A stretch of 50,746 nt of DNA from NCBI GenBank assembly GCA_016933695.1, contig JAFGAL010000027.1, positions 1 to 50,746 of the forward strand. The letters are read 5' to 3'. The translations under genes were made by a program, and so were the position numbers. This document shows, piece by piece, positions 29,015-36,620 of this stretch (position 1 is its first letter; every line of letters starts with the position of its first letter). Below the pieces are notes generated by a model. The model made no database searches. It worked only from the letters and a program-made list of their open reading frames with translations, and was not told the DNA's origin. This DNA comes from Candidatus Zixiibacteriota bacterium. Lineage in GTDB: Bacteria > Zixibacteria > MSB-5A5 > GN15 > PGXB01.

Positions 29015-29869
29015 TTAGTTCAGATAGGCGCGGAGTGATCGACTGCGCGAGGCATGGCGCAGGCGACGGATTGCCTTTTCTTTGATCTGGCGAACCCGTT
29101 CCCGAGTCAGCGAAAATCGCGCACCGATTTCCTCCAGGGTCAGGGCCTTTTCATGATTCAAACCGAAATACAGGCTGATCACCTCCGCCTCGCGGGGTGT
29201 CAGCGTATCGAGCGCCTTCTCAATCTCCATTTTCAGGGAGTGTTCCAGCAGTTCCTCATCGGGAGCCGGCTGATATTCATCCTCCAGGATATCGATCAGG
29301 GAGTTGTCCTCCGAGACCGAAAACGGCGCATCCAGCGACAGATGCGAATTGGAGATTTTCAACGTGTCGGAGACCTCCATTTCGGAGAGGTCGAGTTCGC
29401 GCGCTATTTCATCGGGCGACGGCTCACGGCCAAGCCCCTGTTCCAACGAACTGGACACCTTTCCGATTTTATGCAGGGTACCGACGCGGTTGAGCGGCAG
29501 GCGGACGATACGACTCTGCTCGGCCAGGGCCTGCAGAATCGCCTGTCGAATCCACCAGACGGCGTACGAAATAAACTTGAACCCTCTGGTTTCATCGAAC
29601 CGTTTGGCCGCCTTGATCAATCCGATATTACCTTCGTTGATCAAATCGGCCAGGGACAAACCCTGATTCTGATACTGTTTCGCAACCGAAACGACAAAAC
29701 GCAAATTGGCTTTGGTTAATGCTTCCAGGGCATTTTTTGAGCCCTGCTTTATTTGTTTGGCCAACCGCACTTCCTCATCAGCATCAATGAGCGGGGTTTC
29801 TCCTATTTCACGGAGGTACAGATCCAGCGATCTGTCTTCGTCGCGGTATTTTAACGATTGTTTAGCCAC
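29015..29869 (-). CDS. rpoD: RNA polymerase sigma factor, RpoD/SigA type (short primary-like)
   Basis: A 284-residue sigma-70 family factor with regions 1.2 ([16 protein letters not shown]), 2 ([20 protein letters not shown] and the -10-recognition helix [22 protein letters not shown]), 3, and 4.2 with the -35-recognition helix ([24 protein letters not shown]). The region 1.1 and large non-conserved insert of proteobacterial RpoD are absent, as in Bacteroidota primary sigma factors of about 285 residues. The conserved helix sequences fit the many TTGACA/TATAAT promoters in this window. A second, group 2 factor elsewhere in the genome cannot be excluded. Start is the GTG at 29869, 12 bases after GGAGGAG, which is long spacing. 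It lies 47 bases after the protease gene and is likely co-transcribed with it. Confidence 0.9.
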   Translation of the reverse strand: MAKQSLKYRDEDRSLDLYLREIGETPLIDADEEVRLAKQIKQGSKNALEALTKANLRFVVSVAKQYQNQGLSLADLINEGNIGLIKAAKRFDETRGFKFISYAVWWIRQAILQALAEQSRIVRLPLNRVGTLHKIGKVSSSLEQGLGREPSPDEIARELDLSEMEVSDTLKISNSHLSLDAPFSVSEDNSLIDILEDEYQPAPDEELLEHSLKMEIEKALDTLTPREAEVISLYFGLNHEKALTLEEIGARFSLTRERVRQIKEKAIRRLRHASRSRSLRAYLN

Positions 29870-29916
29870 GATGAATGGTTACTCCTCCTTTACGAACATT
29901 GGGTTCCGATGTGAGT

Positions 29917-31398
29917 TCAGGGCCTTATCGCCTTGTACTCAATTGACCCCCTGGGATCGACCAGCAGAATGGGAATCGCCTTTTTCATATCCCGCATGCT
30001 GTTGACAGCGGACTGCAAATCGTCCAGGTTCTTCACTTCACTGTTATTGACCTGCGTTATAATCGAACCGGGCATGATATCGGCGCGGTAGGCCGCCGAT
30101 CCCCGGCTCACTCTATTAATATATACGCCCGGAAAATAGTCAGATCCTATCTGTCGGGCGATATTTTCGGTGTATGTCAAGAGCTCCATTCCCAGCCAGG
30201 TTGCCGGCTGATCCGGCAGAGTCGTGCCTTCCGAATGGCTGGCGAGGTATTCCTCGCGGTCGATAATGGTCGCCTGCACTTTCATGGGTTTTCCCCGGCG
30301 GACCAGTTCGATATCGGTCGCACGCCCTTTGGCGGCCGTCGCGATCAGCACGCTGAACTGCGCCAGATCGAGAATCTCCTGGTTATTGAATCTGGTGAGG
30401 ATATCGCCGCTCTCAATGCCGGCCTGATCGGCCGGAGAACCGGCAAATACCGAATCGATATATGCGCCCTTGACCGCCGGCAAACTGTTACTTTTCGCAC
30501 GGGCCTGGGTCACTTCCGACAGCCAGACGCCCAGCCATCCCCGGGTGACTTTTCCGGTGGAAATCAAATCCGGCACGATTGCCCGCGCGATATTGATCGG
30601 AATCGCGAAGCCGATTCCCACCGAACCGCCCGATGGCGACGATATCGCGGCATTGACCCCGATCGCTTCACCTTTAAGGTTGATCAGCGGGCCGCCGGAA
30701 TTGCCGGGGTTGATCGACGCGTCGGTTTGGATATAATCCTGATACCGCGGGGTGTCGTTGCCGAAACGAAGATTACTGCGCCCTTTGGCCGAAATAACGC
30801 CCACGGTCACAGTTCGGTCCAGACCGACCTGCGGAAACGGATTGCCGATTGCAATCGCCCAGTCACCGACCCTGATTTCATCCGAGTTGCCGAACGGAAT
30901 AAACGTGATCTGTTCTTCCGGCTCGACTTTCAACACCGCCAGATCGGTTTGCGGGTCGGAGCCGATCACCTGCGCTTCATAGGTATACCCGGTCGACGTG
31001 CGCACCACCACCTGGTCGGTATTGGCGATCACGTGATTATTGGTCAAAATATATCCATCCTCACGGAAAAAGAAACCGGAACCGGACGACATCTGCGGTT
31101 CACGCGGAACCTGGAAAAAACGCCAGAAGATATCATCATATGCGGTATGGCTACGTGTCGACGTCGCGGAAATATTCACCACCGCTCCCTGCACGTGGTC
31201 GACCGTGTTGACAAACGGCGAATAGTACTGTCCGTCATCGCCCTGAACAACCGGAACATTTCCAACCGACAGATCGGCCGCGGCTTTCGGATTCAATTCG
31301 AGATTGGTTGCAATGATAATCCCGATGATAATAAATGCCGCGGAAACAAAAAAATACCGATACCTGACCCCTAAAGGACGGCGAGATCTCCCGTTCAA
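29917..31398 (-). CDS. degP: HtrA/DegP-type periplasmic serine protease with two PDZ domains
   Basis: A 493-residue protease/chaperone that degrades misfolded exported proteins. It has one N-terminal membrane helix (about residues 14-34), a trypsin-like domain with the triad His (TNNHVIAN), Asp (TDLAVLKV) and Ser (NPGNSGGPL), then two PDZ domains (about 290-390 and 400-490; GWLGVWLSEV and TWLGMELLTY). I start at the TTG at 31398, because GGAGGAG is 6 bases upstream; the frame reaches a GTG at 31425, which would put that ribosome site inside the gene. The promoter carries a 16-bp perfect palindrome over the likely transcription start. It precedes the sigma factor gene. Confidence 0.92.
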   Translation of the reverse strand: MNGRSRRPLGVRYRYFFVSAAFIIIGIIIATNLELNPKAAADLSVGNVPVVQGDDGQYYSPFVNTVDHVQGAVVNISATSTRSHTAYDDIFWRFFQVPREPQMSSGSGFFFREDGYILTNNHVIANTDQVVVRTSTGYTYEAQVIGSDPQTDLAVLKVEPEEQITFIPFGNSDEIRVGDWAIAIGNPFPQVGLDRTVTVGVISAKGRSNLRFGNDTPRYQDYIQTDASINPGNSGGPLINLKGEAIGVNAAISSPSGGSVGIGFAIPINIARAIVPDLISTGKVTRGWLGVWLSEVTQARAKSNSLPAVKGAYIDSVFAGSPADQAGIESGDILTRFNNQEILDLAQFSVLIATAAKGRATDIELVRRGKPMKVQATIIDREEYLASHSEGTTLPDQPATWLGMELLTYTENIARQIGSDYFPGVYINRVSRGSAAYRADIMPGSIITQVNNSEVKNLDDLQSAVNSMRDMKKAIPILLVDPRGSIEYKAIRP

Positions 31399-31411
31399 CT
31401 TTTCTCCTCCA

Positions 31412-31427
31412 AAGTGGCTAGCCACTT
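31412..31427. promoter_or_regulatory. 16-bp perfect palindrome over the degP transcription start (candidate operator)
   Basis: AAGTGGCTAGCCACTT is perfectly self-complementary and sits directly after the -10 hexamer of the degP promoter, so it covers the expected start point near 31421. Such a position is typical of repressor operators. The binding protein is not known. Confidence 0.45.
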
Positions 31428-31455
31428 AAAATACTCTTCTATTTTGTTTTGTCAA
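31428..31455 (-). promoter_or_regulatory. Sigma-70-type promoter for degP-rpoD
   Basis: On the minus strand TTGACA (31455-31450) and TATTTT (31433-31428) are separated by 16 bases. The start would be about 31421, giving a short leader to the TTG at 31398. Confidence 0.55.
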
Positions 31456-31531
31456 TTAAATTCTATATAAAATTTTTACGAAAAATTGTCTCCCTGCAAT
31501 ATACTTTTCTACTGTTTGAGATAAAAAAAGT

Positions 31532-31589
31532 TTCAGATGTGGCCGAACTTGAAAGATTCAATCCGACATAAAGTTACATAACATCTGAA
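31532..31589. repeat. Inverted repeat with an inner hairpin between degP and the aldolase operon
   Basis: TTCAGATGT (31532-31540) and ACATCTGAA (31581-31589) are perfect inverted repeats enclosing 40 bases, within which TTGAA-AGA-TTCAA (31549-31561) forms a small inner hairpin. It could be a regulatory site or a structured RNA. No family is recognised. Confidence 0.35.
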
Positions 31590-31617
31590 GGGGTGAATCA
31601 CATTATTGCCATGGGCA

Positions 31618-31646
31618 TTGACTTTTTGTATCGATACCGGTATGTT
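31618..31646 (+). promoter_or_regulatory. Promoter of the aldolase-fol-pan operon, near-leaderless
   Basis: TTGACT (31618-31623) and TATGTT (31641-31646) with a 17-base spacer. The expected start, about 31652-31653, is only 2-3 bases before the first ATG (31655), and 11 before the second (31664). No ribosome site is visible. Confidence 0.4.
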
Positions 31647-31654
31647 TTTGGTTT

Positions 31655-32296
31655 ATGTCTCACATGGATATATACCAAACGCTGGCCGTTTTCGGACGAC
31701 GGCTTTATGAAAAAGGACTGGTGAACGCCACCGACGGCAACTTGTCCTGCCGCCTCGATGACGGCACCATTGCCATAACCGCATCGGGCACAACGCTGGG
31801 ATATCTGGAAACGACCGATTTCGTGAGTCTTTCGCCCGACGGTGTAGTGCTGGCCGGCACGAAAAAACCGTCATCGGAGTTTTTAATGCATCTGGCGGTT
31901 TATCGTGAACGCCCCGATGTCCGCGCCTGTTGCCACGCCCATCCGCCGTATGCCACCGCATCGGCAGTAACCGGCAACGGTCTGCCATCCGGCATCCTTC
32001 CGGAAATCGTTCTGTTCGTGGGAGACATCCCCCTGACCGAGTACGCCCCGCCGGGTACCGATGCGGTCCCGAAGGCACTTCTGCCGTTTCTGGCCGATCA
32101 CCAGGCGTTTCTTTTGCGCAGTCACGGGGTTTTGACGGTCGGCGCCGATATCGAACAGGCATATAATCGTATGGAAGCGGTTGAACATTACGCCCGAATT
32201 GTCTATATTGCCGATCACTCCGGTGGCCCGACCGCACTCGATCCGGCGGAGATACGACGATTGGAAGCAATAGGGAAGTCACTGCAATCAGGATGA
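31655..32296 (+). CDS. Class II aldolase/adducin family protein (sugar-phosphate aldolase-like)
   Basis: A 213-residue protein of the zinc-dependent class II aldolase family that includes L-fuculose-phosphate aldolase and ribulose-5-phosphate 4-epimerase. Zinc-binding residues are visible: the His pair in CCHAHPPYA, the third His in LLRSHGVLTVG, and the acidic residue in PSSEFLMH. N-terminal VNATDGNLSCRL is the family phosphate-binding loop. Start: ATG 31655 (or 31664); no ribosome site. First of six tightly packed genes; the stop is 7 bases before the aminotransferase-like gene. Substrate unknown. Because folB in this operon releases glycolaldehyde, a role with that aldehyde is possible but speculative. 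Confidence 0.85.
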   Translation: MSHMDIYQTLAVFGRRLYEKGLVNATDGNLSCRLDDGTIAITASGTTLGYLETTDFVSLSPDGVVLAGTKKPSSEFLMHLAVYRERPDVRACCHAHPPYATASAVTGNGLPSGILPEIVLFVGDIPLTEYAPPGTDAVPKALLPFLADHQAFLLRSHGVLTVGADIEQAYNRMEAVEHYARIVYIADHSGGPTALDPAEIRRLEAIGKSLQSG

Positions 32297-32303
32297 AAGC
32301 GCG

Positions 32304-33476
32304 ATGATAAAAAAGGTCGTTCTCGACAAAGCCGATCGAATGTATCATTTTCCGTTCGATCTGGAGGAGTTGTTTCCCCGGCGGACTCTGCGCAGTATCG
32401 ACAAGCGGTTTACTCTTATCGACCTGGGACGGTTTCGCTGGCCGGTAAGTGGAGAGCTGGCCGCCTCATCCACCGCCGGCAACAGACTGGCCGATCGGGA
32501 TGATCTGAACGAGATCAAACAATCGATGATTCGCTGGCTGAAATCCGAGTTCGGATTACGGGCGGTTTCCCCCAAAGAAATTTATATCGGCCAGGGTATC
32601 CGCCGAATGCTTCTGGATCTCTGTCTGGCTTTTATCGAATCCGGAGACGTGGTGCTGTATCCCGAACCGGGAATACCGTTTTATAAACGACAGGTAATCA
32701 CCGCCGACGGTGTGCCGGTTCCGTATCCGATATCGGAACATACCGGGTATAAACCCTCGACCAAAAAGCTCGCATCCAAACTCGGCGGCACGGCCAAGAT
32801 GTTTATTCTCAATAATCCGCACAATCCGACCGGGGCGATGCTTGATGGCACCGATCTGACCGACCTGGCACGGATTGCCTCGCGCGAGAATGTTTTCATT
32901 GTCAACGACGCCGCATACTGCTCGCTGGCCGAGGAGAAATATGTTTCCCTGTTGTCGGTACCGGGCGGCGCCAAGGTCGGGTTGGAACTGTTCTCGGTTC
33001 CTTTCGCGTTCGGCCTGCCCTATATCCCGATGGGAATTGCGGTCGGGCCCGTTTCGGTGATCAGCGGCATGGAAATCATGGGCCGGGCAATCGGCAATGT
33101 CGTCCCCAAAGCCTGGGTCGGGCCGACGATTGAGGCTATCGATCAATATCCCTGCCCGGCGCTTCGCGAGGCAATCAAGAGTATCAGCCGTTCGCGTCTC
33201 GAGGCCGAGCAGTTGGTGGAAAAATTCGGATGGGAAATGGTACATCAAAAATCAACCCCCTTCGCCTGGATCAAGACTCCCGGTCGAAGACGGACCAGCC
33301 CGCTGGCTCAGACCCTGCTGACACGCAAAGGCATTCTGGCGCTTCCGGGAAACGCTTTCGGAGAAAATGGCGAAGGGTATTTCCGGCTATCGCTGACCGC
33401 ATCGGTCGAGGATTTCCGGGCGGCCGCTGAGCGACTGGCCAAACGCATGACCATTTTGCCGAAAACGGGAGAATAA
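32304..33476 (+). CDS. Aminotransferase class I/II fold protein lacking the PLP lysine
   Basis: A 390-residue fold-type I aminotransferase-like protein (class I/II, LL-diaminopimelate aminotransferase-like). Preserved: NNPHNPTG (residues 170-177) with the phosphate/ring Asn, Asp202 and Tyr205 (NDAAY) that contact the cofactor ring, and the C-terminal FRLSLTAS arginine that usually binds the substrate carboxylate. Lost: in S-x-S-K-x-F-x-L-x-G-W-R the lysine is replaced, since the protein reads FSVPFAFGLPYIPMG here (Phe234 at the lysine position, Pro242 at the arginine). A normal transaminase cycle therefore looks impossible. It may bind PLP without Schiff base, act otherwise, or be a structural or regulatory partner. 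The open frame is intact and sits 1 base before folB, so it is under selection rather than a decaying gene. Inference. Confidence 0.85.
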   Translation: MIKKVVLDKADRMYHFPFDLEELFPRRTLRSIDKRFTLIDLGRFRWPVSGELAASSTAGNRLADRDDLNEIKQSMIRWLKSEFGLRAVSPKEIYIGQGIRRMLLDLCLAFIESGDVVLYPEPGIPFYKRQVITADGVPVPYPISEHTGYKPSTKKLASKLGGTAKMFILNNPHNPTGAMLDGTDLTDLARIASRENVFIVNDAAYCSLAEEKYVSLLSVPGGAKVGLELFSVPFAFGLPYIPMGIAVGPVSVISGMEIMGRAIGNVVPKAWVGPTIEAIDQYPCPALREAIKSISRSRLEAEQLVEKFGWEMVHQKSTPFAWIKTPGRRRTSPLAQTLLTRKGILALPGNAFGENGEGYFRLSLTASVEDFRAAAERLAKRMTILPKTGE

Positions 33477-33477
33477 G

Positions 33478-33870
33478 GTGGACGTTATCAGACTTAATAA
33501 CATGGTCTTTTACGGATATCACGGCGTCAGCGCCGCCGAAAAGGAGACCGGGCGACGGTTCGAGGTTGACTGCGAACTGGAAGCCGATCTGGCGCCGTCA
33601 GGGCAGTCGGATTCTCTGACCGACACAGTCGACTATGTCGCCGTCTATAATAAAATCCGCGAAATCGTTGAAGGGAAAGCGTTTTCGCTGGTGGAAAGCC
33701 TTGCGACCACGATTGCCGATGAAATCCTTCACGATTTCCCGGTATTTTCCATAAAAATACGAGTGCGCAAAATGACCCCTCCCATTCCCGGGACGATCGA
33801 CAATATCGAAATCGAAGTTGTTCGCCGACAGCCTGATGCCGAGAAGATATTGTCCGATAATAAGGAATAG
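33478..33870 (+). CDS. folB: Dihydroneopterin aldolase
   Basis: A 130-residue enzyme of folate biosynthesis that converts 7,8-dihydroneopterin to 6-hydroxymethyl-7,8-dihydropterin and glycolaldehyde. The hallmarks are YGYHGVSAAEKETGRRFEVDC near the N-terminus with the catalytic glutamate, and VESLATTIADEIL with the conserved E-x-L-A region; the conserved Lys in VRKMTPPIPG is visible near the C-terminus. The start is the GTG at 33478, 1 base after the previous stop and behind GGAGAA. Second folate step, followed 15 bases later by folK. Confidence 0.94.
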   Translation: MDVIRLNNMVFYGYHGVSAAEKETGRRFEVDCELEADLAPSGQSDSLTDTVDYVAVYNKIREIVEGKAFSLVESLATTIADEILHDFPVFSIKIRVRKMTPPIPGTIDNIEIEVVRRQPDAEKILSDNKE

Positions 33871-33885
33871 GAGAAAGGAGTTAAC

Positions 33886-34395
33886 ATGCTCAGCACCGTT
33901 TATCTTGCACTCGGATCGAATCTTGGCGACCGGGAACAGAATCTGGTCAAAGCCATCAGCCTTATTTCGGACATGGAGGGCTTTGAAACCATCGCCCTCT
34001 CCCCCATTTTCATCAGCGAGGCGGTCGACATGGACGAAGACGCGCCGACCTTTTTCAACATGGTGATCAAGGGTGACTACCGGTACCGTCCCAGTGAACT
34101 TCTGGACAATATGGAGGCTATCGAACGACAACTCGGGCGCACCGACAAGGGAATGTGCCAGCCGCGCACGATCGATATCGACCTGTTGTTGTTCGGCGAA
34201 GAGATTATCGAAACCGAACGGCTGACGGTTCCGCACCGCAAAATGCTGGATCGCCCGTTCGTGCTGGCACCGTTGATGGAAATCGCACCGGAGGCCGTCC
34301 ACCCGGTAACCGGTAATTTGATACAATCGTATTACAATGATGAAGAAAGCGACAAGCTGGTAATATACAAGGAATGTGCCCGCCAACATGTATGA
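33886..34395 (+). CDS. folK: 2-amino-4-hydroxy-6-hydroxymethyldihydropteridine pyrophosphokinase (HPPK)
   Basis: A 169-residue enzyme that transfers pyrophosphate from ATP to the product of FolB. Family motifs: LALGSNLGDREQNL at the N-terminus, the catalytic and substrate site RTIDIDLLLFGEEI, and PHRKMLDRPFVLAPLMEIAP toward the C-terminus. Start ATG behind GAGAAAGGAG. The C-terminus overlaps the start of the deoxynucleoside kinase gene by about 8 bases. Folate genes folE and folP are not in the window. Confidence 0.95.
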   Translation: MLSTVYLALGSNLGDREQNLVKAISLISDMEGFETIALSPIFISEAVDMDEDAPTFFNMVIKGDYRYRPSELLDNMEAIERQLGRTDKGMCQPRTIDIDLLLFGEEIIETERLTVPHRKMLDRPFVLAPLMEIAPEAVHPVTGNLIQSYYNDEESDKLVIYKECARQHV

Positions 34396-35032
34396 ACCGA
34401 ATTATATCGCCATTGAAGGCGTAATCGGCGCAGGGAAATCGACATTTTCAAAAATGCTGGCCGAGCGGATCGGCGCCGAGCTCGTCCTGGACCAGGCGAT
34501 GGATAATCCATTCCTGGTCGACTTTTATAAAAACCAGAAACGCTACGCCTTTTCGACGCAGTTGTTTTTCCTGCTGAGCCGCTATCAGCAACAACAATCG
34601 TTGATCGCGCGCGACCTGTTCGCCCAGAAAATCGTGGCCGACTACGCGTTCGGACGCAATCAGGTATTCGCATCGGTCACGCTCACTCCACGCGAACAGA
34701 TTTTGTACAACAAGATCGTGCCGCTGTTGAACTCCGATATTCCCAAACCCGATCTGGTAGTGTACCTTCAGGCCTCCGCGCCGGTGCTGATGGAACGCAT
34801 CCGCCGCCGCAATCTCGGATTCGAGCGGTCGATCGGCGCCGACTATATCGAACAGCTGAACGAGGCGTTCAACTATTATTTTTTCCACTATACCGACACG
34901 CCCCTGCTGGTGGTAAAAACCGATGAGATCGATTTTGTCGAAAATCCCGATGATTTCGACAATCTGGTCGACATCATCAAGAAACCGGTATCCGGCAAAA
35001 AATACTACGTGCCGGCAGGATCGGCGGCATAG
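34388..35032 (+). CDS. Deoxynucleoside kinase
   Basis: A 214-residue kinase of the deoxyadenosine/deoxyguanosine-type family, which phosphorylates salvaged deoxynucleosides. The P-loop IEGVIGAGKSTFSKML is near the N-terminus, followed by the family acidic segment LDQAMDNPFLVDFYKN, the substrate segment STQLFFLLSRYQQQQ, and the arginine lid RIRRRNLGFERSI. I start at ATG 34388 (MYEPNYIAIEG); a GTG at 34376 also starts the frame and lies closer to AGGA, so the first four residues are uncertain. It overlaps the folK end by 8 bases and is 11 bases before panB. The base preferred (A, G or C) cannot be told. Confidence 0.88.
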   Translation: MYEPNYIAIEGVIGAGKSTFSKMLAERIGAELVLDQAMDNPFLVDFYKNQKRYAFSTQLFFLLSRYQQQQSLIARDLFAQKIVADYAFGRNQVFASVTLTPREQILYNKIVPLLNSDIPKPDLVVYLQASAPVLMERIRRRNLGFERSIGADYIEQLNEAFNYYFFHYTDTPLLVVKTDEIDFVENPDDFDNLVDIIKKPVSGKKYYVPAGSAA

Positions 35033-35043
35033 GAGGTTTGGAC

Positions 35044-35862
35044 ATGGCCGAGCGGACAGCCCGCAAACCAGTCACTGTCACGAAATTCGTCGACAAGAAA
35101 GCCAAGGGCGAAAAGATCGCGGTACTTACCGCCTATGATTATTTTACCGCCCGCTTTCTGGACAATGCCGGAGCCGATGCGCTTCTGGTGGGCGATTCGG
35201 TCGGGATGGTTGTCTACGGCGAGAAGAACACGCATAGTGTCACGATGGAGATGATGCTGGCGCACACGCGCGCGGTCGCCAAAGCCGATCCGGCCGCACT
35301 GGTGATCGGTGATATGCCGTACATGTCCTATCAGCCGTCGCTGAAAACCGCCGTCATCAATGCCGGGCGCTTTGTTTCCGAAGCGGGCGCGGAATCGGTC
35401 AAGCTCGAGGGCGGTATCGAAATGGCCCCAACTATTAAACGTATCGTTGAATGCGGCATTCCGGTTATGGGGCATCTCGGCATGACTCCGCAGTCGGTGC
35501 ATCGTTTCGGCGGCGCGAGAGTACAGGGACGAACCGATGCTTCCCGGCAGTACCTGCTCGAATCGGCCCAGGCCCTGCAGGAGGCGGGCGCGTTCGGGAT
35601 CGTGCTCGAACTGATGCAGTCCGATACCGCCACGGAGATCACCAAAGCGATCGCGATTCCCACGATCGGCATCGGCGCGGGGAAACATTGCGACGGACAG
35701 GTGCTGGTGATTAACGACATCACCGGCATGTACGATATCTTCCAGCCGAAATTCGTGCGGCGCTATGCCGATCTGGCGTCGGTTATCGAAAAAGCCGCGA
35801 CCGAATTCGTGGCCGATGTGAAATCCGGCGGGTACCCCACCGACGACGAATCGTTCTCATAA
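35044..35862 (+). CDS. panB: 3-methyl-2-oxobutanoate hydroxymethyltransferase
   Basis: A 272-residue enzyme of pantothenate (CoA) biosynthesis. It adds a hydroxymethyl group from methylene-tetrahydrofolate to 2-oxoisovalerate. Motifs: LTAYDYFTARFLDNAGADALLVGDSVGMV at the start, GDMPYMSYQ, KLEGG, the PVMGHLGMTPQSV region and the C-terminal IGIGAGKHCDGQVLVINDI. I start at ATG 35044, with AGGAGG 7 bases upstream; a TTG two codons earlier is unlikely. Last gene of the six-gene operon; its folate cofactor links it to folB and folK. Confidence 0.95.
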   Translation: MAERTARKPVTVTKFVDKKAKGEKIAVLTAYDYFTARFLDNAGADALLVGDSVGMVVYGEKNTHSVTMEMMLAHTRAVAKADPAALVIGDMPYMSYQPSLKTAVINAGRFVSEAGAESVKLEGGIEMAPTIKRIVECGIPVMGHLGMTPQSVHRFGGARVQGRTDASRQYLLESAQALQEAGAFGIVLELMQSDTATEITKAIAIPTIGIGAGKHCDGQVLVINDITGMYDIFQPKFVRRYADLASVIEKAATEFVADVKSGGYPTDDESFS

Positions 35863-35897
35863 CCTGTTTTTCAGGCCCGACACATAACCGCGGGGCA

Positions 35898-35927
35898 TTG
35901 ACAATCCAAGCCATATTTCCGTAAAAT
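35898..35927 (+). promoter_or_regulatory. Sigma-70-type promoter before the lipoprotein gene
   Basis: TTGACA (35898-35903) and TAAAAT (35922-35927) with an 18-base spacer, 82 bases before the ATG at 36010. Confidence 0.45.
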
Positions 35928-36009
35928 TATATTGCCTATCGTGGGTTTTACGTTCTATCTTCATCGTATCCAATAGCGAATCAAACGCAACCAAACGAAG
36001 GGAGAGAGC

Positions 36010-36516
36010 ATGCCACACAAATTGCTGTTTACCGGTTTGATACTGATAGCGGCTTTTCTGCTGATATCCTGCGAACAGTCGTCGGATAAAAACGCCGAGA
36101 CACCATCCGAGGAACCCGCCGCGACCGAAACCGCACCGGCTGAGTCGGCACCGTCGCTGTATGCCGAATGGAGTCAACTGCCGAAAGGCGAAAGCCCCGG
36201 CGGTGGATTGATTATTCGCGAGGACGGCACCTACACACGCTGGGACGATCATCCCGATGTCAAGGGCGCGTCGGCAACCGGGCCGTATGAAGTCGATATG
36301 ACCGTCGCCCCGCACGCACTTGATCTCTGTGTCAGCGAATGCGGCGGTCCCGGTTCGGAGTGGACCACGCTCTTTTGCATTTTCCGGTTTCATGGGGCGG
36401 ATACACTCGAAGTGCGTTTTGCGCCGGACAATAACCGTTATGGCGCTTTTGCGGATGAATCCGATGAGCGCACCTATTTATACACCCGCAAAGGCCCCGC
36501 TCCGGCGAAGAAGTAA
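36010..36516 (+). CDS. Lipoprotein with a TIGR03067-like C-terminal domain
   Basis: A 168-residue lipoprotein: signal peptide with lipobox LISC (cysteine at about residue 21), an acidic Glu/Ala/Pro linker (about 25-48), and a beta-rich domain. The tail pattern ALDLCVSE ... TTLFCIFRFHGADTLEVRFAPD resembles, from memory, the TIGR03067 domain of secreted proteins in Planctomycetota and others. Function unknown. The start ATG lies behind GGGAGAG. The gene has its own promoter and two hairpins downstream. Confidence 0.7.
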   Translation: MPHKLLFTGLILIAAFLLISCEQSSDKNAETPSEEPAATETAPAESAPSLYAEWSQLPKGESPGGGLIIREDGTYTRWDDHPDVKGASATGPYEVDMTVAPHALDLCVSECGGPGSEWTTLFCIFRFHGADTLEVRFAPDNNRYGAFADESDERTYLYTRKGPAPAKK

Positions 36517-36524
36517 ACAGGCGG

Positions 36525-36548
36525 CTCAAATCCTTCCGCGGATTTGAG
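36525..36548. repeat. Perfect hairpin CTCAAATCC / GGATTTGAG after the lipoprotein gene
   Basis: A 9-bp stem with a 6-base loop TTCCGC, without a T-run. It lies just after the lipoprotein stop (36516) and upstream of the 43-bp repeat. It may assist termination. Confidence 0.5.
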
Positions 36549-36565
36549 TGAGAAAAATGCCCAAG

Positions 36566-36608
36566 AAAAACGGCAGGAGCCATGTCGATACCTGCCGTTT
36601 ATGTTTTA
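36566..36608 (+). terminator. 43-bp terminator-like repeat, copy 1 (left of fic)
   Basis: Stem AAACGGCAGG / CCTGCCGTTT encloses AGCCATGTCGATA and is followed by ATGTTTTA. It is almost identical (two mismatches over 43 bases) to copy 2 at 38030-38072, in the same orientation. The two copies bracket the AT-rich Fic gene. As a terminator it would serve the lipoprotein gene on the plus strand and fic on the minus strand. Confidence 0.75.
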
Positions 36609-36620
36609 CAAGTAATTGCC

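Noticed and set aside
31412..31427. CIRCE element (HrcA site) at degP
   Set aside because: The palindrome has a different sequence and no 9-base spacer.
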